DNA from: Fodinibacter sp963763015
Lineage (GTDB): Bacteria > Actinomycetota > Actinomycetes > Actinomycetales > Dermatophilaceae
Assembly (NCBI GenBank): GCA_963763015.1
Contig: CAVXML010000011.1
Location: forward strand, 372,001-436,000
DNA length: 64,000 nt
Direction: 5' to 3'
Below, piece by piece: positions 11,439 to 19,036 of this stretch. The number at the start of each line of letters is the position of its first letter. Position 1 is the stretch's first letter. Both the position numbers and the translations under genes were made by a program. Under the pieces are notes generated by a model. That model was not told the DNA's origin. It saw only the letters and a list, made by a program, of their open reading frames with translations, and searched no databases.

Positions 11439-11840
11439 TCACTCGAGGTGCTCGTACGACACGACTTCGATCTTGAAGTCGTGGGGGTCGAGCCAGAACG
11501 TGGCGTAGTGGTCTGGGTGGTACTCGGGGAACGTACGCGGCTCGTGCAGTACCTTGTCGCCCCGGTCCCGAGCCCAGGCATGTGCCGCTCGGACCTCTCG
11601 CCGCGAGCCGACCAGGAAGCACAGGTGCTGCAGGCCCGGCTCGTGCCGTGAGTAGTGGGAAGCCCCATCCCGGGCGGTGTAGAAGAACAGCTGTGTCCCA
11701 TGGCCGCTGGCCGGCGCGTACGAGAACCAGTCCTCCCCACCGAAGAAGGGCTGAAAGCCGACGAGGGGCATCAGTGCGTCGAAGTATGCTCGGGCGCGCG
11801 ACGCATCGTGAACGTTGATGCCGATGTGGTCGAGCGGCAT
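11439..11840 (-). CDS. VOC family (glyoxalase-like) protein
   Basis: A 133-residue vicinal-oxygen-chelate fold protein. It starts with LDHIGINVHDASRARAYFDAL, giving the first metal-ligand His, and ends with YATFWLDPHDFKIEVVSYEH, giving the usual Glu ligand; HLCFLV supplies the middle His. VOC proteins include glyoxalases, dioxygenases and antibiotic-binding proteins. Nothing here specifies the substrate. It is convergent with the CYTH-CHAD gene. Confidence 0.78.
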   Translation of the reverse strand: MPLDHIGINVHDASRARAYFDALMPLVGFQPFFGGEDWFSYAPASGHGTQLFFYTARDGASHYSRHEPGLQHLCFLVGSRREVRAAHAWARDRGDKVLHEPRTFPEYHPDHYATFWLDPHDFKIEVVSYEHLE

Positions 11841-11931
11841 GCCCGCAGCCTAACCTCGTGGACTCGCACGCGGATCGGCCATCACCGACGTGCTGGGTGC
11901 GTCACCTCGCCGCGGCTGCAGGGATGCAGGG

Positions 11932-12771
11932 TCAGGTCCCTGACGAGTCAGGTCCGCCGCTGGGTCGAGCCCGGTCGTTCCTGAGCTCGACGAAGAGCTC
12001 GAGCAGCTCGACAACGGACTCGGGGTTGGCCACGCGGTGTGAGGCCAGGGTTTCACCGGCACCGACCTTGACGGTGAGGTCGCCCGACAAGGGTTGCAGT
12101 GCGGCGAATGCGCGCTCATCAGTCACGTCGTCCCCGATGTAGAGGGTCGCGTCCGAGCGTGACGCGCGCGCCAGCTCGGCCAGCGCGTTTCCCTTGTCCG
12201 CTGCTGACACGGACAGCTCGACGACCGCCTTGCCGGGCGTGACATGCACCCCCCGGTGCCGTCGCGCCACCTCGTGTGCGGCCTCGGAGGCTGCCGTGGC
12301 GGTCGACGGCTCCACGTTCCTCGTGTGCAGCACGACGGCCGAGGGCTTGTGCTCCAGTCGGACGGCGGGATAGCGGGACCTGATCGCCTCCAGCTCCTGA
12401 CGCACGGCCTCCAGCAGGGCCGCTGCAGACTCGTTGCGTGAGGCCGGATCGGCACCGGACGTCGAGCGCACGCGGTCACGGGAGCTCGTCTCGGCGCCGT
12501 GGCTGCCGATCAGGGTGATGCCGTCACCCGGGCGGATGCCGGTCACGACCCTCAGGGTGGCGAGGTCGCGCCCGGAGATGACCGCGGCGGTGCACCCGTT
12601 CAGGGCTGCCGTCGCACGCAGCGCCTCGAGACCACCGGGCACTGCCCTGGCGTCCAGCGGTTCAGTGACGAACGGAGCGAGGGTACCGTCGAAGTCGACG
12701 GCCACGAGCACCCGGGGCCGGGCAGCAAAGGCGGTCAGCGCGAGACGCAGGTCGTCGTCCACCTCGCTCAA
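11932..12771 (-). CDS. otsB: Trehalose-6-phosphate phosphatase
   Basis: A HAD-superfamily phosphatase of about 279 residues that releases trehalose from trehalose-6-phosphate. Motif I is VAVDFDGTLAPF (two Asp nucleophile/acid), followed by AVISGRDLATL, the substrate-binding region, and the motif III/IV segment YIGDDVTDERAF near residue 225. It lies directly downstream of otsA. A TTG at 12771 overlaps the otsA stop codon (TTGA), the likely coupled start, because homology begins a few residues later; the frame stays open to 12909, so a longer form cannot be excluded. Confidence 0.87.
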   Translation of the reverse strand: MSEVDDDLRLALTAFAARPRVLVAVDFDGTLAPFVTEPLDARAVPGGLEALRATAALNGCTAAVISGRDLATLRVVTGIRPGDGITLIGSHGAETSSRDRVRSTSGADPASRNESAAALLEAVRQELEAIRSRYPAVRLEHKPSAVVLHTRNVEPSTATAASEAAHEVARRHRGVHVTPGKAVVELSVSAADKGNALAELARASRSDATLYIGDDVTDERAFAALQPLSGDLTVKVGAGETLASHRVANPESVVELLELFVELRNDRARPSGGPDSSGT

Positions 12772-14285
12772 CGTCCGATTCGTCCCGTGGCTCCGGGGGC
12801 CTGCAGGTCGGCCCTGTCCACGCGGGGAGGCTTCCCGGTCCTGGTCCCAGCAGGGCGAGGTGGTCGTGACGGCGCACATGCGAGCGCCTCGAGGTAGCGG
12901 GATGCCCACCGCTGCACATCGTGGCCAGCCACTCTCTTGCGCATCGCCCTCATCCGGCGGCGACGCTCTTCCTCGGTGGCGTTGATCGCGCGCATGATCG
13001 TCTGCTTGACGCCCTCGATGTCGTGCGGGTTGCAGATGAAGGCTTGGTGAAGCTCGTGCCAGGCACCGGTGAACTCCGACAGCACGAGCGCGCCACCGAG
13101 GTCGTTGCGGCAGCTGACGTACTCCTTCGCAACGAGGTTCATCCCATCTCGCAGCGGCGTCACCAGCATGATGTCCGCCGCGAGGAACATCGCAGCCATC
13201 TCTTCGCGGGGATAGGAATGGCGCAGGTAGTGCATCGGGGTGGAGCCCAGGATCTCGTACTCACCGTTGATCCGCCCGACCGTGCGCTCCACCTCGGCGC
13301 GCAGCACACGGTAGGCGTCCACCCGTTCCCGAGTCGGCATGGCGACCTGCATCAGCGTCACCCTGGGTGGCGCCAGGGCCTTGTCCCGCAGGAGCTCTTC
13401 GTACGCCTTGAGCCGGTGCCTGATGCCCTTGGTGTAGTCGAGTCGGTCGACACCGAGCATGAGGATCTCGGGACTCCCCAGTGAGGCACGGATCTCCGCC
13501 GCGCGGGCGATGACCTCCGCAGTCCCGGCCAGCGCTGACAGACCCTGGAAGTTCACCGAGATCGGGATGGCGCCGGCCCGCACCAACCGTGGTTCCGAAC
13601 CGCTACTGGGTTCGAACATCACGGTGTCGCCCTTGGTCGACATCCCCAACAGGCGGCGGCAGGCGCGAAGGAAGTTCTCCGCGTCGGCGGTGCGCTGGAA
13701 ACCCAGGAAGTCGGCGCCGAGCAAACCCTCGACCAGTGCACGACGCCACGGCAGCTGAGCGAAGAGCTCCACTGGCGGGAAGGGTATGTGGTTGAACCAC
13801 CCGATGCGGAGGTCAGGCCTGAGTGCCCGCACCATCTCCGGCACCAGCTGGAGCTGGTAGTCGTGCACCCAAACGGTCGCGCCCGGCGCCGCCACGTCGG
13901 CGACTGCTTGGGCGAAACGGTGGTTGACCCTGCGGTAGGTGCGCCACCACTGGCGATGAAAGGTCGCCTGGACGATCACGTCGTGGTAGATGGGCCACAG
14001 CGTCTCGTTGCTGAAGCCCTCGTAGTACTCCTCGACCTCATCGGAGCTCAAGCCCACCGGGCAGATGAACAGCCGGTCCTGGTAGAAGGGCTGGGGTGCC
14101 ACTCCCGCCTCGCCGGCCCAACCGACCCAGGCCGCGTCCCGGTCCGCCATTGCGGACTCCATCGCCGCCACCAGCCCCCCGGGGCTGCGGTTCCAGGAGC
14201 GTTCACCACCAGAGTCCATGACGAAGTCCACGGGCAGGCGGTTCGCGGCCACCACGAGGTCGAAGACCGGTCCAGCAGCGCTCAC
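12768..14285 (-). CDS. otsA: Trehalose-6-phosphate synthase
   Basis: A 505-residue GT20 glycosyltransferase making trehalose-6-phosphate from UDP-glucose (or ADP-glucose) and glucose-6-phosphate. Recognisable segments are VVAANRLPVDF, SPGGLVAAME, VWVHDYQLQLVPEMVR, IGWFNHIPFPP, LMLGVDRLDYTKGI and LRDGMNLVAKEYVSC. The C terminus is extended past the catalytic core by a Pro/Arg-rich tail. The GTG start has AGGAG about ten bases upstream. With otsB it forms the classical trehalose operon used for osmotic and desiccation protection. Confidence 0.92.
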   Translation of the reverse strand: MSAAGPVFDLVVAANRLPVDFVMDSGGERSWNRSPGGLVAAMESAMADRDAAWVGWAGEAGVAPQPFYQDRLFICPVGLSSDEVEEYYEGFSNETLWPIYHDVIVQATFHRQWWRTYRRVNHRFAQAVADVAAPGATVWVHDYQLQLVPEMVRALRPDLRIGWFNHIPFPPVELFAQLPWRRALVEGLLGADFLGFQRTADAENFLRACRRLLGMSTKGDTVMFEPSSGSEPRLVRAGAIPISVNFQGLSALAGTAEVIARAAEIRASLGSPEILMLGVDRLDYTKGIRHRLKAYEELLRDKALAPPRVTLMQVAMPTRERVDAYRVLRAEVERTVGRINGEYEILGSTPMHYLRHSYPREEMAAMFLAADIMLVTPLRDGMNLVAKEYVSCRNDLGGALVLSEFTGAWHELHQAFICNPHDIEGVKQTIMRAINATEEERRRRMRAMRKRVAGHDVQRWASRYLEALACAPSRPPRPAGTRTGKPPRVDRADLQAPGATGRIGR

Positions 14286-14474
14286 GCGTGATCAACTCCT
14301 GCTCGCGAACGTGTTCGTCAGACTAGCGAAGGCTCGAGCCGGTCTCCTCTTGCCGGGCTGTCGCCGACGCACCGCCGACCACGAGCGGCTCCTGACATCA
14401 GCACTGATGCTCGAGGCGCAGACCCCTCGAGGCCGTTCATGACATCGGCTCGACGGTGACGGCGGAGGCAGCGC

Positions 14475-15137
14475 CTACAGGCCCCAGAACGGGCCGGAGA
14501 GGCCCACCTGGCGGAAGTAGTCCGCAGCCTGGGCGGGGTCCCGTCGGGTGTAGCCGTGCTCGAGGCGGCCGGCGTACCACCCGCTGGCCAGGCGCCACAG
14601 GGTGGCCAGGTCCATGACGTACCCACGGGGACTCCCTGTGCGCTGGAGCCAGGCGTCCACGCAGCCCGTCGCGCAGAACAGGCTCTGGTGTCGACAGGAG
14701 TGCACCACGTCGTCCCAGATGCGTGACGCCGGCACGAGGAAGTGCGCGACCTGCTCCCCGGCAGGTGGTGCGTCGGCGGTGACGTCCCAGGCGTGCGCGG
14801 TGCCGCACGCCGGGCAGCGGGTCGCGACCAGGACGGAGCGCTGCCCGGGCACCAGGTGCGCGATGGCGAAGGAGTCCCAGGCGCAGCCGCCCCACCACAG
14901 CGTCGACTCGCCCATGACGGAGAATCCCAGGGGAATGGTCGCGAAGGGATGAGCCATGACGACCTCGTCGGCGGGGTCGAGGACCAGATGGCGGGCGCGG
15001 GCGAGGGCGCGAAGACCCTCGGTCACCTCGTGGTCGACTGCGTCCAGTTCGCGGCCGAGGTCGTCGCGCCCCGGTGCTGAGCCCGTCGTGGCCAGCGACC
15101 GGTACACAGCGAGACGCAGGTCCTCGAGATCCACCAC
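14475..15137 (-). CDS. Alkylmercury lyase (MerB-like) family protein
   Basis: A protein of about 220 residues resembling organomercurial lyase. The centre reads WWGGCAWDSFAIAHLVPG, with Cys and Asp three residues apart as for MerB Cys96 and Asp99. A later SCRHQSLFCATGCVDAW segment supplies candidates for the second catalytic Cys (Cys159). The N-terminal part is a helical winged-helix-like region. No merA, merR, merP or merT is near, so mercury resistance is not assured and the native substrate may differ. The GTG at 15137 is chosen because the family N terminus (VDLEDLRLAVYRSL) starts there and a TAGACA box sits 7 nt upstream; the frame is open to 15263. Confidence 0.7.
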   Translation of the reverse strand: MVDLEDLRLAVYRSLATTGSAPGRDDLGRELDAVDHEVTEGLRALARARHLVLDPADEVVMAHPFATIPLGFSVMGESTLWWGGCAWDSFAIAHLVPGQRSVLVATRCPACGTAHAWDVTADAPPAGEQVAHFLVPASRIWDDVVHSCRHQSLFCATGCVDAWLQRTGSPRGYVMDLATLWRLASGWYAGRLEHGYTRRDPAQAADYFRQVGLSGPFWGL

Positions 15138-15489
15138 CCCAGTGTGTCTACACGCTGGCCCGCGATCACGTCGAGCGACGGCGTGCAAAGCCTCGTGCTT
15201 CCCGATCCACATCCCGCCGTGAAGCGGCGGCTGAGGGACCGCCCTACCTAGCCGAACGCGCACGGTGTCACCTGGTCGCCGGTCGGCATCGCTGTGCGGA
15301 TGCCGCGGCTTGGGTCAGTGCCCCGACCTGCCCGTTGCCGAACGGCCGCCCGCCTCGTCCTCCTCGCCACAGCGGGAGTGGCGTCGCCTGGGCACTCATC
15401 CCCCATCGGTCTCTTGACGGCTCCGCGAGCGGGCGCCACGCTAGCCGTGGCGGCGTTTGGGGGCTCGATATGGGTGCTGGAGGCAGAAG
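15138..15489. promoter_or_regulatory. Intergenic region between divergent genes
   Basis: A 352-bp gap separating the MerB-like gene (minus) from the secreted peptidase gene (plus), so it must hold both promoters. On the minus strand TAGACA (15150-15145) is a plausible -10 box 7 nt before the GTG, implying a leaderless transcript. On the plus strand TTGACG at about 15414 is a possible -35 element without a clear -10. One octamer copy (GGATGCCG) is at 15298. No gene or strong hairpin was seen. Confidence 0.35.
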
Positions 15490-17058
15490 ATGAGGCGGTC
15501 ACGGTCGATTGGTGGCGCATTCCTGGTGAGCGCCCTGTTGCTGGCTGGGGCCGTACCGGCCGCGGCGGACTCGAACAACAACAACTCTGCGAAGCTCCGG
15601 CAGGCAGTCAGCGTGGACGGAATCCTGGAGCACCAACAGGCCTTCCAGGTGATCGCGGACGCCGAAGCCGGGAATCGCCTGTCCGGCACACCGGGTCACG
15701 ACAGCTCCGCCGAGTACGTCGCCCAGCGGGCCACGGCTGCCGGGTTCGACGTGGACGTGCAGGGGTTCGAGTACGACCTCGACTTCCTCGCTGACTTCGA
15801 GGCGCCGGTACTGGGCATCCAGGGTGGCACCGAGTTCGTCGGTGGAATCGCCGGGGCGAGCCTTGGCGGTGACTTCGGCTCGATGTTCAAGTCCACGCCG
15901 TACAGCATCGACATCTCGGCTCCGGTGTGGGCGATCGACCTGGTCCTGCCGGCGGTGGGTCCCCCGAACACGAGCACCAGCGGCTGCGAGGATGCGGACT
16001 ACGCCGGGGTGCCCCCCGGGGCGATCATCATTGTCCAGCGGGGCACCTGCACCTTCGCCGACAAGTTCCTGCGGGCTGACGCCTCCGACGCGGCAGCGAT
16101 GGTGTTCATCAACGAAGGGCAGCCCGGTCGGACCCAGCCGTTGTGGTTCAACTTCGACGGCATCGACATCCCGACATTCGCAGCGACGGTCGAGACGGGG
16201 ACTGAGCTTGCGAACGGTGTCCTCCGCGGGGACACCGGCGTCACCGCCCGGTTCAAGGTCGACTGGCGGCCCGGTACGTACCCGACCAGCAACGTCATTG
16301 CCGAGACCACCGGCGGCGACCCCAACAACGTCATCGTCGTGGGTGCGCACCTCGACTCGGTGGGGGTCGGGGCAGGAATCAACGACAACGGGTCAGGGTC
16401 GGCTACCATCTTGGAGATCGCCGAGCAGATGTCGAAGGTGCTGCCGCGCAACAAGGTTCGCTTCATCTGGTTCGGCGCGGAGGAGTCCGGACTCCTGGGG
16501 TCCGAAGCGTACCTGGCAGGTTTGTCGGGGACGGAGCGCTCGAAGATCGCGGCCATGCTGAACTTCGACATGGTCGGGTCGCCGAACTTCGTCCGCTTCG
16601 TGTACGACGGCGACCTGTCCGACTCCCCTCCGCTGCCGGGCGGTGCCCCGCCTGGTTCGGACGCAATCGAGACCTTGTTCCTCGACTACTTCGCCGGTCG
16701 AGGTCTGGCCACCGAGCCCACCGCGTTCGACGGACGGTCGGACTACGGCCCGTTCATCGAGGCCGGGATCCCCGCCGGGGGACTGTTCACCGGCGCCGAG
16801 GGCATCAAGACAGCAGCCCAGGCCGCCACCTATGGCGGCGAGGCCGGCCAACAGTACGACCCCTGCTACCACCTCTCCTGCGACGACATCGACAACCTCA
16901 GCCTCACGGCCCTCGACCAGATGAGCGACGCCGCCGCGCACGCCACCATCTCGCTGGCGCAGAGCACCCAGACGGTCAACGGCCAGCGCGGCAAGGGCAA
17001 CTTCAACATCAAGGACACCGGACCAGCCGAACCGATGGCGAGCCTCTCCGGCAGCTGA
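15490..17058 (+). CDS. Secreted M28 family aminopeptidase with PA domain
   Basis: A 522-residue exported zinc peptidase. Residues 1-28 form a Sec signal peptide (MRRSR, hydrophobic core, cleavage after AAA). A protease-associated domain follows (about residues 130-250, with IIIVQRGTCTFADKFL). The M28 domain carries the two-zinc ligands in VGAHLDSV (His), GINDNGSG (Asp), FGAEESGLLGS (catalytic and ligand Glu), LNFDMVG (Asp) and CYHLSCDD (His). It probably removes N-terminal amino acids from peptides outside the cell. The ATG at 15490 has GGAGG six bases upstream. It stands alone, followed by the tRNA-Pro terminator region. Confidence 0.9.
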   Translation: MRRSRSIGGAFLVSALLLAGAVPAAADSNNNNSAKLRQAVSVDGILEHQQAFQVIADAEAGNRLSGTPGHDSSAEYVAQRATAAGFDVDVQGFEYDLDFLADFEAPVLGIQGGTEFVGGIAGASLGGDFGSMFKSTPYSIDISAPVWAIDLVLPAVGPPNTSTSGCEDADYAGVPPGAIIIVQRGTCTFADKFLRADASDAAAMVFINEGQPGRTQPLWFNFDGIDIPTFAATVETGTELANGVLRGDTGVTARFKVDWRPGTYPTSNVIAETTGGDPNNVIVVGAHLDSVGVGAGINDNGSGSATILEIAEQMSKVLPRNKVRFIWFGAEESGLLGSEAYLAGLSGTERSKIAAMLNFDMVGSPNFVRFVYDGDLSDSPPLPGGAPPGSDAIETLFLDYFAGRGLATEPTAFDGRSDYGPFIEAGIPAGGLFTGAEGIKTAAQAATYGGEAGQQYDPCYHLSCDDIDNLSLTALDQMSDAAAHATISLAQSTQTVNGQRGKGNFNIKDTGPAEPMASLSGS

Positions 17059-17196
17059 GGAACGGACGCGCCGACCAGCGAACACCTCGTGCGACTGAAC
17101 GGGACCCGGAAGGGGACCCCAGAGCCCACGGGGTGGTCGGCAAGGCCGGGAGGGTCGATCCCTGGTGCAGGTGTCGTGCACGAATCGAGCATGAAG

Positions 17197-17234
17197 TAGG
17201 CCCCTGGCCTGCATCTCCGCAGGTCAGGGGCCTA
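17197..17234 (-). terminator. Rho-independent terminator of tRNA-Pro
   Basis: An inverted repeat with 16-nt arms at 17197-17212 and 17219-17234, one mismatch and a 6-nt loop, lying 10 nt beyond the 3' end of the minus-strand tRNA. The stem is very GC-rich (core AGGCCCCTG). It may also stop read-through from the plus-strand peptidase gene. Confidence 0.8.
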
Positions 17235-17243
17235 ATCCGACTG

Positions 17244-17317
17244 TCGGGGTGACAGGATTTGAACCTGCGGCCTCGTCGTCCCGAACGACGCGCGCTACCA
17301 AGCTGCGCCACACCCCG
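17244..17317 (-). tRNA. tRNA-Pro (anticodon CGG)
   Basis: A 74-nt cloverleaf read on the minus strand. The acceptor stem is CGGGGTG/CACCCCG with discriminator A, the D stem GCGC/GCGC, the anticodon stem CGTCG/CGACG with loop TTCGGGA (anticodon CGG, codon CCG), and the T arm GCAGG-TTCAAAT-CCTGT. The CCA end is not encoded. A tRNA-Pro at this position beside the PBP/metallophosphoesterase block is also what I recall for Mycobacterium tuberculosis. Confidence 0.96.
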
Positions 17318-17452
17318 TGGCAGTGCGCCGACCCAGGGGCGCGGCGACACCCGAGGATAGCCGACCCGGGTCATGGCGCCGAAATCGGTTCGCTGGCCGG
17401 CGGAGGGCCCGGCGGCGCACCTGCCCATGGCGGGCGCCGCTGTGCCGTCCCG

Positions 17453-18421
17453 TCAGTCGCGGTCGCGGGCGACCAGCGTCAGGAGGGTCGCCTCGGGCCG
17501 GCAGGCGAAGCGCACCGGCGCGTACGGCGAGGTCCCCAAGCCGGCCGAGACGTGCAGGTATGCCGCGTCCGGCGGTGCGGCCGACGAGGGGGCCGGGCCT
17601 CCCCCGCGACCCGAGCGCCCGGCATCCGGCCACCAGCGCGAAACCCCCTTGGCTCGCCGGGTGTCGAGGTCGCAGTTCGTCACGAGCGCTCCCCAGACGG
17701 GCAGGGCGAGCTGGCCGCCGTGGGTGTGGCCGGCCAGGACGACCGAGGCGCCGTCGGCCACCATCGCGTCCAGCACGCGCTGGTAGGGCGCATGCACCAA
17801 CCCCATGGTCAGCGCGACCCCGGTCGCCGCCGGGCCGGAGACCGCGGCATAGCGGTCGAACCCGATGTGGGGGTCGTCGACCCCCACCAGCTCGACGTCG
17901 TGGTCGCCCATGGCGACGACGGTGCGCGCGTTGTTGAGGTCGGCCCAGCCACCGCCGCGGAGCCCGTCGACGAGGGCCTCGACCGGCAGGTCGGGTCCTG
18001 ACCTGCGGACCTCGGCGTGCCGTCGGGTGAGATACCGCCCAGGGTTCTTGGGCACCGGACCGTAGTAGTCGTTGCTTCCGAGGACGAACGCCCCCGGGAA
18101 CTCGAGGAGCGGCTCCATGGCCCGCAGAAGCGGCGGCACCGCGTCGACGTGCGCGAGGTTGTCTCCGGAGTTCACGACGAAGTCCGGCTCCAGGGCCGCC
18201 AGTGCCCGGACCCATGCGATCTTCTTCGCCTGCCCCGGCGTCAGGTGCAGGTCGGAGACCTGGAGGATCCGCACCGGTGCCGAGCCGGGGGGCAGCGCCG
18301 GCACGGCCCACCGCCGGAGGGCGAACCACGTGCGTTCCACCAGGGCTGCGTAGGCCACCCCGGCGACACCGGCACCCACGAGCCCACCGAGGGCTCGCAG
18401 GGCGGTGTGGCTGGGGTCCAT
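17453..18421 (-). CDS. Metallophosphoesterase
   Basis: A 322-residue calcineurin-type phosphoesterase of the YkuE/Rv3683 kind. It has an N-terminal hydrophobic anchor (about residues 8-28). Metal-site motifs follow in order: ILQVSDLHL, VVNSGDNL, VLGSNDYY and the C-terminal LAGHTHGGQ. The ATG at 18421 excludes an in-frame extension to 18712 that runs across the yqeY promoter. It lies in the position of Rv3683 next to the ponA2-type PBP gene, separated here by yqeY on the opposite strand. The substrate is unknown; a membrane-associated lipid or nucleotide phosphoester is plausible. Confidence 0.85.
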   Translation of the reverse strand: MDPSHTALRALGGLVGAGVAGVAYAALVERTWFALRRWAVPALPPGSAPVRILQVSDLHLTPGQAKKIAWVRALAALEPDFVVNSGDNLAHVDAVPPLLRAMEPLLEFPGAFVLGSNDYYGPVPKNPGRYLTRRHAEVRRSGPDLPVEALVDGLRGGGWADLNNARTVVAMGDHDVELVGVDDPHIGFDRYAAVSGPAATGVALTMGLVHAPYQRVLDAMVADGASVVLAGHTHGGQLALPVWGALVTNCDLDTRRAKGVSRWWPDAGRSGRGGGPAPSSAAPPDAAYLHVSAGLGTSPYAPVRFACRPEATLLTLVARDRD

Positions 18422-18515
18422 CGGGCAATCCTCGCAAAGGCTCTGCCGGGCCAGCCAACCGGCCACGCTCCAGACCAGCCGGCCGTGCGGCCGGCGGCGG
18501 TGGGAGACTGGGCCC

Positions 18516-18980
18516 ATGACCGACACGACCCTCAAGAGCCGGCTGCAGCACGACCTGCACGACGCGATGCGTGCCCGTGACAAGGTTCGGTCGGGCACCC
18601 TGCGGATGACCCTGACGTCGATCACCACCGCCGAGGTGGCGGGCGACGAGGCCCGCGAGCTGAGCGACGACGAGGTGCTGAAGGTCATCGCCAAGGAGGC
18701 GAAGAAGCGCAAGGAGTCCGCGGCCGCGTTCGCGGGCGCGGGCCGCCCGGAGCTGGCGTCGAGGGAGGAGGCCGAGCTCGCGGTCCTCGAGGGCTACCTC
18801 CCGGCCCAGCTCGACGACGACGAGCTGCGTGCCATCGTGGCGCGGGCGGTCGAGGCGACCGGCGCGAGTGGGATGCCGCAGATGGGGCTGGTCATGAAGG
18901 CCGCGCAGGCGGAGGTGGCCGGTCGCGCGGACGGTGGTCGGGTGGCCGCCGTGGTCAAGCAGGTGCTCACCACCGGCTGA
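18516..18980 (+). CDS. GatB/YqeY domain protein
   Basis: A 154-residue YqeY-family protein related to the C-terminal helical domain of the tRNA amidotransferase subunit GatB. The family pattern is clear: LKSRLQHDLHDAMRARDKVR, SGTLRMTLTSI, LSDDEVLKVIAKEAKKRKES, LEGYLPAQLDDDEL and MGLVMKAAQAEVAGRADGG. It has no catalytic domain; a role binding tRNA or a related complex is assumed. It is divergent from the metallophosphoesterase gene and convergent with the PBP gene, with a strong hairpin between. Confidence 0.88.
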   Translation: MTDTTLKSRLQHDLHDAMRARDKVRSGTLRMTLTSITTAEVAGDEARELSDDEVLKVIAKEAKKRKESAAAFAGAGRPELASREEAELAVLEGYLPAQLDDDELRAIVARAVEATGASGMPQMGLVMKAAQAEVAGRADGGRVAAVVKQVLTTG

Positions 18981-19013
18981 CCGGCCGGGGGGACCCGGCC
19001 TGACCAACCGGGA

Positions 19014-19036
19014 ACCCGACCGCCGTGCGGTCGGGT
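19014..19036. terminator. Bidirectional terminator hairpin
   Basis: A perfect 10-bp stem (ACCCGACCGC at 19014-19023 and its complement at 19027-19036) with a 3-nt loop, lying between the convergent yqeY and PBP genes. It touches the stop codon of the PBP gene, so it probably serves both. Confidence 0.8.

Noticed and set aside
17295..19007. A 570-codon open frame on the minus strand across the tRNA and metallophosphoesterase region
   Set aside because: It runs through the tRNA-Pro and antisense to yqeY, and its translation is Arg/Gly/Pro-rich with no family motifs; it is a high-GC shadow frame.
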